From assembly GCA_032433595.1 (NCBI GenBank), contig JASWJB010000245.1, positions 1-64,000 on the forward strand: a stretch of DNA of 64,000 bases. The letters run 5' to 3'. Position 1 is the stretch's first letter. Every line of letters begins with the position of its first letter. The DNA comes from Conoideocrella luteorostrata. Taxonomy: Eukaryota > Ascomycota > Sordariomycetes > Hypocreales > Clavicipitaceae. The notes below the pieces were generated by a model that saw only the letters and a program-made list of their open reading frames with translations, was not told the origin of the DNA and did no database searches. The position numbers and the translations under genes were made by a program. Positions 9,865-23,520 of the stretch are shown piece after piece.

Positions 9865-12800
9865 GTTTCACTGCTGAGGGCACGATGACGGGGGAGTGCG
9901 GCAATGGAAGGGAGGTTTTGTATGGAGACACGGGATGGAGTAATGTTGCGGAAGCAAAGAGAAATGAACAGCCAAGTATTCCAAAGAGAAATATAACGTT
10001 GAGAGGGCTAAGAGAGAAAAATATACCATTGTTCTAAAGCGGACTGAAGCTTTACATATAGCCAACTTCGACCGGCGGTTCTATTGTCAACCAAAAATTC
10101 TACAGCGTCTCTTGTGACATAGCCTGTTTGTCGCTTGTCAAAGCCCGTGTTTGTACGCCTCCCGTCAGATTGCTAGGCGGCTAGACGTATGGGAGTACAA
10201 GCAGCGTCATCAGCTCGCAGCAACGATCACGCACGCGCACGACGATTCAAATGTGTAAACATAGCGGTAAAATGAACTTCCATTTCCATCGTAGCTACGA
10301 ATTTTAATATGGCAGCCAGAACAAGATGCTAGCTTGCTAGTAAATGCACCAACGATGGCCAATAATACGACATGAATTAATATCGTCGTTTATCGAATAA
10401 AGCCATGCAGTGCACGAAATCCCCCTCCGAAACCGTGATGTGCTGTGGGCGTTTGCGGACTCTGAGCGTCTCCACATGCAGGCTAACACCAACGCTGTGT
10501 GCTGATGGTGCTGCACGGCGAGGACCCCTGGGTCCGTAACGGGTGCGGGATCGGATTTGACGGCGAGAAAATAGAGAGAAGCAAACTAGAATGGTACGAT
10601 GGATTTGAGAGAGAGCGGCTTGTTCTGCTTGTTGTGCTGTTGTGGGTCCATCCACACAAACGGGAGCTCTAGTGGAGCACGTGGCGCACGGAAGCACTAG
10701 AAGCCTCGCAATGCCTCTGGAACCTTGTAGACGCATTGCCACAGCGCTAGACAGTTCTACCATAATCGGGAACGTTTAATAGTTTGTTGAGCCAAAGCAC
10801 GCGCCCGCGATACACGTATGCTGGTGTCTGGCATACAACCAGCTACGTAACTTCAATTCTGTAATAGGTCTCGTCAGAGACCTGGATCGATTCGTAGAAG
10901 CATTCTGTACTCCGTATAATAAGTTCAAATGGTCTGATTGCCCCACAACAGGTCATCTGGCAATAGTTCAGGCACTAGGGCGGAGTCCCGAAAAGAGACA
11001 CGATTCCAGTGCGAAGGGAAAGATCTACTTCGACAGACAGGCTAGAACATTTCTTATAGCTAATTCACTTAGTCCGACTAATCTAGTCAAGCTCAAAACT
11101 CACGCAAGATCTTCTCAGTCACTCTAGAGGTTCTTTTCCGCCCACGCATTATATAATTTTAAGACTTATATACACTATTTTAGATATATACTGTTTAGAT
11201 ATATACCTCGCTCTGAAGTGTACTGTTGCTGCAATGCTTACAATGCTTCTTAAAGCGCACATGCGCGGTTCTGTACGGGCCGCTTCGCCCTGATCAGAAC
11301 GCTTAGCACAATGGAGGCGACGCGTGCTTTGTTTTTAATCTTGCATATCGCGAGCCTGACTAAAATCATAGCTGACGGGGCCTTTGGGTAGTGCATATTC
11401 TTATGACGTCTCCTTCCACCGAGCTTGCATAATTGCCAAGATCCCTCTCCGGCTCTATACACTTTAGTTGTTATGACTGATACCCAAAATGGCCTTAACT
11501 TAAGTTATTCGTGGTACTATTAAATCACAAAGGCTTATTTTAATCCTCTAACAGCTTCATTAACCCTCTGAGTCTTCTGTTGCCGCTCAGGAGACATGTC
11601 AAGTATTTGGCAACCTCTAGAAGGATACTGCGTTGCATTTCCTATTTGTCAAAGTTTAATATAGGCTTAAATAGTTCTTCTAATTATATCTACCAGTAAC
11701 ATGACGTCCTTTTTCGACTTCCCTGTGGCGTAAATCTCTTGCCTTCTTCAATAGCTTGTTACGATGTTGAGTAAATGTTGCGAGAGGTCGTAGCCTGGGC
11801 TTGGATGAAATCCAAGAGATGCTGTACGCGGAAGGGTGCTAGAGAGGGAAGAGACTGGAAGAAACTCTCCTGTTTTGCTCTTTCAGTTCGTAAATACATT
11901 GCATCACGCCAATCCGCGGCCGCCCTGGAGTAGTCCGTTACAATAACCCTTCAATATGCCCCTTTACATTTGTCTATACCGACCTCTGGTATTCCGGGTA
12001 AAAATGATCTGTACGTCTGTCACAGGGAACAGCGATGTTGTCCTGCGACAACAACCGCAATTTTTTTGAAGAGGAAGCTGAGTTAACGTACGGCCTTGTA
12101 ATACGGAAATGTGGATTTTGAGCAGGTATTGACGTGCCATGCAAGATTGAAACAAGAACTTGCCCGGCAATCGTGCTAACCTTGCTGCGCATTGATTTTT
12201 AGAAAACACGTCTCCTGATGAACTTTCCAGTCAGTATTCGGATGGACCGCTCCACAGTACCCGATGCTCCGGCACCTTTAACAAGCCTTGATCCACCTTG
12301 TGATCCTGCAAACCTGGCCATGTGCATAGCCACAAACGACAGAGGATGACTGCTGTGACTCATCTCGAGTGATGTCTCAAGCGATACTGTTGTGAAAACG
12401 CAGTATTTGCCGAGAGCAGTGTTCTCTCCAACACATTGGATTCGCTATGTCACAGAATTAGTGACTCCTTCCTCCTTTGTAGCCGGGGCGGCGGGTCGAG
12501 ACTTATATCAGTTGCGAAGAGGCTATAAAATGCCTTCGTGATCAATCTGCATAGTCCCATGTGATCACGGAGAATCGAAGGAAATCGAGCCGCTTAATCG
12601 ATCGAGTGGAGTTATCTCAAGCACAAGAGGGTCGAGAAACAAATTCTCAGCTATGTCGTGGCGGCATGTCACCTGCCGACTCAGCCCGTAATAGAACTCA
12701 AATCGCACGCGACGGGAGGCCGTTTGAAGTCAGATTATCTCGTTAACCCGACGTCGTCGTCATAACTAAGTCGAATACTCGTCGTAGTTAGCATTGGCTG

Positions 12801-15370
12801 TTTGTCGGCATTTTGCTCTGGTTTGAACAAAGTGGCTCTTAGGGCGTCGGTTGCACTTAAAGATGCGCTCGAAATCGACAAGTCGCAACAGTCTCAGATA
12901 GCCTTGAAATAGCGGAGCGAGTTATGGACCAGAAACTAGTCATGCTTAAAGAGCTGGTAGATTGACCGGACAAGGGCGTAAGTAAGAAGTTAGACAGCAC
13001 GAACTTGACTCATGCCATCCCCCACACACCAAGCTATAGATTGACATAGTATGCGTATCTTTAAAGTTATATAGTATCCATATTCTTTAAATTAATAGCT
13101 AACAAAAGTTCACTCAGATAATTTACCTGCCTTCAAAGATTTTTAATTACAATAAATTAAGATTACTCAGATATATTACTTAAATTTTTATAGAATCAGT
13201 TAGTTATATGCACTAAGATACATTCTCATTATAAAAGTAAGTGTGTTGTACTACACAGCAAAGGCTAGTGCCTTGATCACACCAGGCTAAAGACTCAGAG
13301 AAATGAATGGCTATCGTTCTGCACAATTGAGAGGCCTTCCATTTATGGCGTTTTAGAGCAAGAATTAATGCATAGGACATCATTGGAAGGGTCATAATAC
13401 TCTTTTGTAAGATTTCTCGTATATTGGCTCAAATTAGACTGGGTCGAGACCGTTTTGGGCGCCACTTCTCAAATTTTCATATCATATGCTATGTGGAGAG
13501 ATAAATATTGGCTCCCCCACACGTAGATGCAGGGGGGCATCAGAAGTAACGAAACGACCGAAATGTACGGCATCCTTGGGGTCTCGACTTAGTAACAGCC
13601 AACTAGACAGTCAACATCCTCTTCAGATGGCTTGCTAGGCCTTCCAGGCATTCGTTCTCCAGGACGTTGAAGTAACAGGGCATATTGGTACTTCCCGACC
13701 CCCTTGTAAGTGATCGGAACCCGGCACCTTGCAGAGCTACGTTAGCCTGACCAGGTTAGCGTACGGAGTATTGTCAATTTAATCGCCCGCAGGCGAGACG
13801 TTTAGGTCAACCTGGCTAATTACGCTCCAATCTTCTCGTACTACGGCCTGTCACCTCCGAACTAGTGTCGTTTCAGATAAACGCGAGATTGAGCTAAAGC
13901 AAAGCAGGTACAGCGTCGCAGCCGGCAGATCGTTCGTAGAATGAACGGTCAATGCATGGCTTTCACTCGTTAATTTAAGGTGTACGGGGGAGGCTGCTTC
14001 AGTTTCCCCTACGAATGCGCTAGGCATGGATTTACGTTGAAGAGTGTACATTTTGCGGCCACACTTGCCACGAGCTGTCGGCGACCCATATTATCTCGGC
14101 GTAACCAATGCTCCTAGTTTTTAGGTAGGCACACAATAAAGAAGCGCGCTTAAACCGATACTTCACGTGAAACTTGAGATTCGTCACATATCCATTTTTT
14201 GTTCACGGTCTAGTAATTTACCTCAAATTGTGCTAGCATCGGGCACGGCCGGGCGGGTTACATGGCCGGATTCGACTGACTACTATCGGTCAAATTCCGT
14301 GTTTCATTTTATCATCACCTGTTTGAGCAAATAATTACTCCACAATGTCCCATAGTTCGGGTATATTCTACGGTTGACTCACCATTAACCTTGTTCAGCA
14401 CTACTCTGTACTCCGTACTCCTCCGGTAAATGATGGAGTGGAGCGCACATTTCGTTTTGTCACTACGGTAACCAATGGGATAAGTCTGTCGTTCTCGGCA
14501 GGGTCTGAGCGGCGTGGCTTAGTTGCCGCTGCCGATCCCGCTGGAAGGCATTCTGTTTCGTCGAGGACGGATGCAACCCTGTCTCCTTCGAAAGCGCCAC
14601 CAAATTGGGACTGAGGAATGCCACGTCGATAACACTAAAATTCAAGCAGTCGCAGTATTGCTCAGTCTTGGCTAATGAGCACATCATAAGCACCCGCACC
14701 ACGTCGTATCACACGCGCCGTCTGGCAACTTAAGGTTTTGTTGGGACAAGACTTCGCTCCCTGACTCCGAGAAACAATACATACAGCACGTAGCATTGAG
14801 ATTTTACATGCCTGCTAGCGTAGAGGGTATCTGAAGGCCTGAAGAAACCCTATGCCTCCCACTGTATGTGATCGTCCAACTTAGGGAGGTTGCATTACGT
14901 GCGGCATCAAGACAAGGCTTAGTTTCAGCACGTTATGAATGCTAACCGCTTCGGCATCTTTCTCCCGATCCACCATACGTCCACCGTTACATTCCGCCTC
15001 AACGGCACATTCCCGAACTGACATTGAGGCTATTGTCGAGGCATGCTAGCCAATAAGGTGGCACTCTTCATGACGTGCGCATAAGATTTAATCGGCGATT
15101 CGTTCCCGAGAACGGGTGTCAGTTTTAGGGCTCTCCACATGGCTTATCCATCTGTGCACAGCCTTGTATCAGGTTCCTACGGGCAAATCTGTCAGGCATA
15201 TTCCAGCTTTGATAAATGTTACAGTTCATTTCACCCGAAACACTCATAAAATTTCCGCTGAAGCGAGCTAAGCAATGAAGGTGGCTATGTGAGGTGGGTA
15301 TGTCCCTAGAGAAATAACCAAATGAGAGTCGATTTTAAGCAGCCTGTAGATTAAGTAGCAGATGCCACTC
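9865..15370. other. 5.5-kb gene-poor stretch
   Basis: No protein-coding gene can be supported. The interior contains AT-rich blocks (about 11140-11230 and 13040-13220) and one copy of a dispersed repeat at 10660-10775. The many short frames lack motifs, introns or plausible starts. Confidence 0.5.
10660..10775 (+). repeat. dispersed repeat, copy A
   Basis: About 115 bp shared with 23898-24037 in the same orientation. Shared landmarks are GGGAGCTC, AGTGGAGCACGTGGCGCA, GGAAGCACTA and AATCGGGAAC. The second copy carries an extra tandem TGGAGCCCTAG unit. No terminal repeats are visible, so it is probably a fragment of a larger element, and the second copy lies beside a LINE relic. Confidence 0.75.
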
Positions 15371-16975
15371 TTAGGCTTGTATACCCTGAGGGTTCCAAAA
15401 TACGTTTTTAGGATCCAACTGTTTCTTGATGCCTTGTAGCCGCTGCAAGTTGCCTCCCCAGTACAGCTTTTGTGCAGTCTCACCGTTTTGCTCAGTGTCC
15501 AAATAATTCGCATACATGCCCCACTCGGTGTCCTTCATCGAATTCGTCACACTTTCTCTGAAGCCTTTCATCATGCCAAATCCCTGCTGAGAATATGTCG
15601 TTTCGTTTGCCAAATCGAAGAACTGATATAGTAGCAGCTTGTCTCGGTGAGGAAATGAAGTATCTGACGACTTAACTGCAGCGACTGCTGAGTTGTTACC
15701 GCCATACAACTGAAACAGAGCAGACCATGAGTGGCGTGCGTTAGGGTCGTTGATATTGCCGAAAAGAGTGGACATTAAGGATTTGACTTGTTGTTCGCTG
15801 AGAGCTGGGGTCATTAAGCTACTTGCGTAGGCAGTTACATTCTTAAGCTGTTGTTAGCCCCCATAATTGGTGCGGTCGACCGATGAAGTCGAACTTACCT
15901 CTTTGTAAGGAGAAGGCGAAATGAGTTCCTCGCCGTTAGCAAAATAGCTCAGCGCGTCCATCCATGACATTGAACTAGTGTTGAAACTAGCACCCTCGAG
16001 GCCATCTAACAATGGTTTTATGACGGAGCGAAGGGTCTTCTCGTCACCGAAATAGGCGCCATCGATGGACTGGAATGTTGTTTCCATATACAACTCCATG
16101 TTGAGCTCTTTCGGTGATGACTTAATGAAGTTCTGCAGTACCTGGAATTCTCGGGTTGCTTTTGTCTCATTCCATTGCAGCTGTATCTTGAATGGGAAAA
16201 ACTGGCTGGGTGCCTCAAACGTATTAAACTCCAATTCAGAAACAATGCCGAACGACGATCCAGCGCCGCGGAGAGCCCAGAATAAGTCTTTGTTCTCATC
16301 CTTCGAGCAATGGACGACGGAGCCGTTTCCGAGAACCACGGTCGCGCCAGTCAGCCAATCCAAAGCTAGACCGTGAGTTTGTGAGAAATAGCCATAGCCT
16401 CCGTGCAGAACATGTCCCGCGACGCCAACACTAATTGAATACAACTGTTAGCGTAGGAAATGCGACACGGAATCAGACGTTGCCTACCCAGGACAAGCAC
16501 CGTGAGCAAAGGCTCTGCGGCCTTGGTTGAATAACTCAGTCGCGACGTGTCCTAACCTGGCCCCAGGCTGCACTTTTGCAACATGACTTCCATTATCCAA
16601 CTTGACTTGGTTCATTCCGGCCAGATCAATCAACAAGTGTCCGTCCTCTCCACCAAGGCCGTAGGAGCCAAAGCTATGCCCGCCGCTTTTAGCAGTCACA
16701 CGTACCTCGGACGACTCTCCACAAGCTACCGCAGCACTTATCTGGTCAGTTGACTTTGGCACGACGACCATGACCGGATTGAACTTAAGTCTTAAGTTCC
16801 AAGACGAAATTGCCGACGAAAACTTTTCGGAGCCCTGAGCTACAGCCTCAACACCCTTGGATTGAAGACAAGACTTCAAACGATCTTGCTTTGAACCAGT
16901 GTTATCCGCAAGGCACTGAGTCCATAAATTGGATAAAATAAACGTGGTAGCCCACGGCAGTAGTGATTTCATCAT
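15371..16975 (-). CDS. secreted AA7 FAD-linked oligosaccharide oxidase (GOOX/ChitO-like)
   Basis: Three exons, complement(15371..15841, 15899..16430, 16488..16975), give 496 residues; both introns are 57 nt. The second donor is GTAAGT, and the first acceptor TAG restores the motif GACPGVGVAGH. Residues 1-22 (from MMKSLLPWATTFIL) form a signal peptide, so the second in-frame start region is preferred over the ATG at 17032. The VAO/PCMH FAD fold is clear. His100 in KSGGHSFGSYG and Cys161 in GACPGVG match the two residues that bind FAD covalently in glucooligosaccharide oxidase. The C-terminal BBE segment ends YWGGNLQRLQGIKKQLDPKNVFWNPQGI. The expected reaction is oxidation of C1 of oligosaccharides to lactones with H2O2 release. 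Sugar preference cannot be read from the sequence. Confidence 0.92.
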
Positions 16976-19106
16976 GGCCAAAATTTCACGTAGGCTCAAA
17001 TTTGTTGTGTAGCTGTGTATATGGTTTGCCAAATACTAAGTCGCAAGATGGGCCATCTGGCCTTTTATAATAGCAAAGGCCATATTGTGTTTCGATAAAA
17101 ATTGATTCGAGCCCCATTAACGCTCGTCCATCGTTCCGAGTCAGTCGCCTTCCCGGGGCGACCGTTACTATTCATGCCTAACGGTCTCAAATAGACTGTC
17201 AAATTTTAGCGTCAAATCATGCCAGTCGCAAAAAATCGACTATTATAGCTAGAATGCCCCTGTCACAGGGGGGACAGGGATGTCGCCCCTGCGGTAGAAT
17301 GATTATGGAGCCAGCCCGTGCGATCAGCCCCGGTTTGTTTCGCGCTGTCTCCTGGTCGATCTGCCAATAATAAGCCCGTAGCCTCTTGGCACAGCCCAAT
17401 GACCCAGTGCTGCGAATCGCTCGTTTCGCCATCCGCGCACGAACAGTATCACAAGTGGCCAGGCCTTCGACAAACAGTATGGAATATGAGGGTGCGATTA
17501 TACCAAAGGCTATCTATCAGTTCATAACTAAGAGCCAAGCCAGAGTCGACCACACATCCAGTCTTCGAACACTATTAAAAGAATGTGTAGCTCCAGTATC
17601 AAGCCTCACAAAATGCTGGAGAAGCCTCTCGGGAGATGAGAGCTTATATACATTAGAATACCAACGCTAGGGCGACTCGGGAATATATTTATAGTCGCGT
17701 CTGATGCGAGACGAGAAGCCTCTGAAGGATGGAGTAGCATCAATGATCTTGCGGGCCATTTCTTTCGGAGGCTCCCGTAAACTCCGTGAAAGGCTCTTGT
17801 AGGGACCTTCCGTAACTCGTAGAAGCTATTCTTATGACTGGATCAAATGATCTAATAGCTTGCCTGGCATTTATTGGGTTACTGTGCACTTCAAAAAAGC
17901 AATTCAATTACAGCAGACATAGGAGCAAGGCTTCGGACAAAAACACAATTCAATAACGCGGGGAAAAGCAAAGGGTGAGCTAACAGGTAGTGACAGCAGG
18001 TGGATTGATTTCCAGAGCTCTTCCGAAAGGTCAGAATCAGCTTCTTCAGTCATCGGATAATTGATCAATTGAATCCTTCCATTCCTGCCGGTTTCTCCTG
18101 CAGCGAAAAAATTGCGCTTAAACACTCATAACGTATGAATTATTGGATTCACTTGGGCGATATGTGGTGAATGGGAAGATAATTCGTTGTTCAACAATGC
18201 ACAATACAGGCTTTATGAACTATGCTACGGTCTAGTCAAGTTCTATCCAACCAGACACAGTCTAATGTCTGCCTTAGAGGAGCCGGTCACAAATTCCCCT
18301 CTTTTAACACCGCAACGCTTGCAATCTACTCAAGCCTTACACTATATTGCCGCCGACAGTTTAAATTTCGCGGCTTTGCACAATTACATATGTCGGGGGC
18401 GGAGGGACTAATAGATACCGATAGATAGGGCAGCGTAGAATACAATTACAGGTTAAGAAAATAGAAGCCTCGTATCATACCATCCCTTTCTTAAATGTGT
18501 GCAACTTGAACTAATTAAAAACACCTTCACTATTATTTCTCCTCACGCATCCTGTCGATTCTACATACGCGTACATAAGTCCAGCAGCCTTCATTCATAC
18601 CGAGCCAGCCAGCTTTGGCTCGTTGGATGCGCAGCAATATATAATTTCTAATGTCTTCAACAAAATTTCTTTTAATTTAGAGGCACAGTAAAAGTGTTCG
18701 TCAGATTAGCTCAAATATAATGCATGAGAAGAAGTGTGCTAGAAAGGAATGTATTAAAGATGAAAGGAATAGATTATTCCAAATTAACTAGAATGAAGAA
18801 TACTAGCTATTTATAACAGAAATCTAGCTATAATTCTTCTAGTTGAGTGGAATAAAGTAGAATAGAATAGAAACTTAGGAGTGAGATAGAAAAGAGAAGA
18901 TTCTAAAGCCCACTTGTGCGGGTTAACTCCCTTGCTTGTTGAAAAGCAGGGTAACCAACTAAGCCTGCTAGCTAGAAGAGCCGCTAATCCTAACAAAATT
19001 CATATCAGCAAATTTGGTCATCAGCTCCAACGCAATTACTCAACCGCCAATTAGATAATAATGACTTACAAATCGACCTTACACTAGCACAGCCCCCGAA
19101 AGAAGC
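16976..19106. other. gene-free stretch
   Basis: Upstream region of the AA7 oxidase followed by AT-rich sequence. A minus-strand frame at 17217-17432 and plus frames at 17318-17670 overlap each other and carry no motif. I see no RNA gene. Confidence 0.4.
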
Positions 19107-19370
19107 CTACCCATGAGTCCTCATACCGAAAGAGCAGCATCTCTGGACATCATTCAAGTTCTCTAGATTACTGAATGATGGGGGAATATAAAATAGTACA
19201 CAATGAGCCATGTCATGTATTTTTGCCGCAAGACTTCCCCCACACTTGCGCCGAATTGGATTTTTAGATGGTTGTTTAGGTGCCACTGGGGGGCTCCCTT
19301 GCTCAATCGGTGCGGCAACCGCCGCGACAGCCAGGAAGACAATGGCGGTAGAAATATAAGCAACTTTCAT
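19107..19370 (-). CDS. candidate small secreted cysteine-containing protein
   Basis: An 87-codon frame starting MKVAYISTAIVFLAVAAVAAP, a strong signal-peptide profile with a cleavage-like AVAAP. The mature part is proline-rich (EQGSPPVAPKQPSKNPIRRK), then has four cysteines (one each in KCGG and MAHCV, and a CC pair near the C-terminus). The upstream frame extension to 19658 looks like untranslated sequence. An intron within the second half cannot be excluded. No family is recognised. Small size, signal peptide and location in a gene-poor region fit an effector-like protein, but no transcript evidence is available. Confidence 0.4.
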   Translation of the reverse strand: MKVAYISTAIVFLAVAAVAAPIEQGSPPVAPKQPSKNPIRRKCGGSLAAKIHDMAHCVLFYIPPSFSNLENLNDVQRCCSFGMRTHG

Positions 19371-19813
19371 GGCGACCGAAGCTGGCACAATGACCGTTGA
19401 AACGAATAACTTGGACAGATTCTCTGTGAAATTCTGATGTACAAGAGAAACAGAGTTGGAATTGAATGAATAAAAAAAGTCTCTGTAGCGTCTGCGCTTG
19501 CTTTGCTTTATATGTGCGTGCACGAGCTGAGACATGACGTACAGCATGCATACCGCACTTGCTCTGCTGCATACCGCTCTGGCGATCGGGATATTTCCTC
19601 GCTGTCCGGTCATGTACAACTGCAATAGGCTTATCAGACGTGCACCGTGTTCCTCCATTTCTGTTCACTCTGTTTTTTTAAGTTGGCCGAACTCACCGAG
19701 TTCCGCGAGAGCAGGCAGTTACTTAATACAGCAAGTTTAGCTGAGAGTCATAAGACAGACAGTGGAGCATGTTGAGAATGCCGTCAAGCTAGCATTACAA
19801 GGATAAGTCCGGT

Positions 19814-20056
19814 TGTCGGAATTCCGATAGGAAGGACAGAGCCCGTCACGTGGTCACCTTCTAGCCACGATATTTATACGACGATATTGTGCCTCCCACC
19901 TTGACTTCTTTTCTTCTTCTTAGATAACAGACACTTATGAATATATTCACTTTGAAGCATTTGATCTAGATCACTTGCACAGGAACCCTGTGCAACCCAC
20001 ACCGGTTAATAATTCGTTACTGTACCAGGGCTGTTGTAGACGCAATGGTTCTCACA
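19814..20056 (+). repeat. LTR-like repeat, copy A
   Basis: Begins TGTCGGAATTCC, close to the TGTTGGAATA start common in Copia-type LTRs. It then shares CACGTGGTCACCTT, GCCACGATAT-ATAC, CACCTTGACTT and CTTCTTAGATA with 22263-22526 in the same order. A TATA-like block and a pyrimidine-rich tract sit where an LTR promoter would. Right ends are uncertain and no target-site duplication is seen. Confidence 0.5.
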
Positions 20057-22262
20057 ATTCGTCTCTCCCTTCATGAGTCTTAGACTCAGGTAAATCACTG
20101 ACTATACGTGTCACAAACGGAGTTCTGGATTTTATTGTAGTCACTTTAAACTAATTAGAAGCGTGAGGTGCCCGCCTACAGTTAATGGCAAAGGCAAACT
20201 AGAACAAGTCACCGCAAGTAACGGCATAGTGCTCTCTCAGGCATTTAAGACTGACTCATTTTCATAGAAACGAGAGTGAGCTTTTTTTTTTTTTTCACCT
20301 AGTTTTGTCCTTGTCCACGACACACATCTCGGTTTCTCGTTGCATTGTGTATGGGCGGGATGCTCCAGCTCGAGACAGGATAAACACATCAATTAGTTAA
20401 ACGGAAATCTCAACATCTTATGAAAAAAAAAAAAAGGAAAAGGAAAAGCGGTTCACATAGGTAGGCGCGGCTATGACGATACCGGAGAGGGCCAACGATT
20501 GCGAAACCAGCTTTCAATTAACGGGGTTAGGAAAGTATCTATTCAGCAGTGATACATTCATCCAAGGGAAGATAAGTCTAGCAGCGATGTCAGACAATGT
20601 CAAAATCCCTGAGATTATTCTCACACAGCACCAATCACAGATACTCCGACATGAAACAACGGTAATGTCACTCCGCAGTATGTGTCTTAGACTTACCGTC
20701 GCCTGGAATTCAATGGATCCCGTCAGAAATTCGTAAATCCCGATATTTCTAGGAAGCTAAGCCAAGCCTCATTCCTGTCCACAATAAAAGGGCTGAAATC
20801 AGGGTGTTGAACTAGTTACATGTCACGACGCTGGTGATTAATCTACATCAGGAGACTAGGTGCAAGCCACAGAATCCTTCTACGACGGATTAATAGAACT
20901 GATAGGAGAATATCGAATTCAACGAAATCAAGAAAGTCAGACGGAAATCCAATATTTGTCTATAGAGGAAATTCAGGTATAAATAGATGTGAAGTCCTCG
21001 TCAAATCAGATAAAAAAAAACACATCATTCCACTGCTTGCGTCAGATGAACCATACGTGCTTCAAGTGACACTTACTCCAACGGTGGCAGGAAATTACTC
21101 CCCGGCCATTTTAATCTGAACCAGATGCAGCTTACAGGGCATAACTAGAGAACCCCATTAATGCAGAGTCACCGGGTGTATTTGGCGGAGTGAAATGAAC
21201 TGCATCCTGTTCCGTTGAATATAAGCCTTAATTGCAGCCACTGGAGTACTGTTTAGTAGGCCTACACTTTTGCTCCGTAGTCAAGTGGTTTATTGTTCCA
21301 ACACATCCGGTTACCTCGGTGTGGACAAGACGATACGATTGACATGAAACGGTATTCCAGTAAGAAGACTAACAAAGTACAAGCTCACTCTTTGGCTGGC
21401 TGCGCTGCCAAACACTAGAAACAGCGACGATATACTCTCTGGACATGTCAAAGGAGAAGCGTAGCAGTGTTGGAAACACCATCATGGATGTGGCTACAGT
21501 ACCAATTGAAGCTCCATAGGCAAGTTGGTACGTTGAGTCTCGAGTCTCGTCGTTTCCGCTTGCGTTCTTTCTCTCGCTCTTTATCACGGTCCTTGCGCTC
21601 TACCTCTCCCCATTCTCGCTCTTCATCAAGGATTTGTTTACAGTAGGATGGTTGAACTTACAGTTGTGGTTGTGCTCTGCAACCTTAGGTTTGAGCACAA
21701 CGCAGAGTACGCTGACCTACCAGACCCCACATACTAAATTAACAGGGGTATCGACCGCGCTTTCAGCAACTCAGCTTGCGCCCTAGCTCTGCAGCGGAAC
21801 GGCCCGTACGGACCAAACGCCCCGACTAGGCTTTAATAACAACATCTCGGCGATTACACAGCAAATGCACGCCCAAGACAGATTAAAAAATGCGTAAAAG
21901 GGGCTCTACTATATATTTTACTGTAAATTAAATAATACTGTGCGTTTTCCGCCTGTGCATTGAACGTCTTGTCCGTGTGCGCTGACTTTTGCTGCTGCTC
22001 TCTGTTAGTGACCGCTTTTTTTTTCTCCAAGTAGAACTGGGGGTGTCCCCGGTTTCTATCTAATTTGCTGAGGAGTTCGACAGCTATTTATACATGAAAT
22101 TCCTCTCTTGATGCCGTCCGTCTAGGATTCCCGTCAGACGGTGTTGGGTCATCCAACTCGAATCATCAGTAGTAGTCCACCTACAAGATTCTAGAGCCCG
22201 GGACACGCATTGACTCAATCTCTATCACTTTCAGACTTCGCTCACAAGTGTCAGAAGGGAGC

Positions 22263-22526
22263 TGTTAGAATACCTCCGTCAAGCACAATAGGAAGCACGG
22301 GTTAGGTCACGTGGTCACCTTTCGGCCACGATATATATACGGTGATATCGAGCCTTCCACCTTGACTTGTTTTCCTCTTCTTAGATAGACAGAGATTATT
22401 CAATATCTTGCATTGCATTTTGACCGCTTGGTGTCGATACCTCCCAAAACCCCCTGTGCAACCCACAGGAGCCACGTAGATTTGTACTGATCAAGACTGC
22501 CACTGTGGCAAGGATGCTACCTCAAC
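22263..22526 (+). repeat. LTR-like repeat, copy B
   Basis: Begins TGTTAGAATACC and matches copy A (19814-20056) over about 240 bp with scattered substitutions and small indels. It contains CACGTGGTCACCTTTC, ATATATATAC and CCCTGTGCAACCCACA. No gag or pol sequence lies between the copies, so these look like separate solo LTRs rather than one element. Confidence 0.5.
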
Positions 22527-23520
22527 GCAGTAAGTGCTATATTATAGGTCACACATATGCATCATGAGAACGGCTTCTGAGATACGTAGAATTGAAGTCA
22601 CTGTAGACTGCCTCACTAGGAAATCTAGCAGGCCTAGCCGGAGAAAGCCTTATTACAGTCTCGATTCATGCGTATTCGCTAACAGACGACGCCCTCTGAA
22701 TAGTAGAATAAAGGCACGTGTAAACTTCATGGAAAGATCACCGCGATTCAACCCCTTTCTTTTATAAGAATTTTTCAAGGGTCAGAGAAGTGAATAGCGG
22801 CCAACTCATGCGGAGTGGCCCAACGAGCCGCCGTGAACTCTCTCGCTGAGGGTTTGAAACACACAAGCTGGCAAGCTACAAGTGGCAGCTCTCAGAAGAA
22901 AAGCACAGACTCATCTCAGACTTCAAGATAGAATGACCCTCGGGCTATATATCTAAGATGCGTGTAGGACTCGGTTTGTTGGTACAAGACTCAGTGGATT
23001 GACACCGGCGTGCGTGAGCAGGTGTATAGAAACACGAATGTTCTATCCTTTCTTTCAAGAAAAATGCTTGCTATTTGATGCGGAACTCCAGAAATCGCGA
23101 GCTGTCAGTCGATCCGGATGGGGCTTTTGTTGTAGTTAAACCTCACCCATTCACTTCTGCACCTTTGGATTTTGTCTCATACGTGACCAACCATCACCTT
23201 TAACGATCAGAAGGTTCTAAGCGAATGAGGGCACGCTGGGACTCAAATGATGATGACTATTGTAAGCCGTATCTTCCAATATTTCATTCAAAAACAGGGC
23301 CGCCCTCACTATAGGTATAACAGGCTGCGGATAACCCGTCTTATTCAAGACGCAATTTGGGACACCATTAACGTTGCATGTTTCTTAGTTCTAAGATAAC
23401 TGCGACGAACTCAGCTTCCCACACTATTTACAGCAGACTCTGCAGCATTATCAGCGAAAATAGAAACGCTGCCTCCGGCCCCTTCAAGCGAACCCGAGCC
23501 CCTTCAAAGACCAAGTGGTC

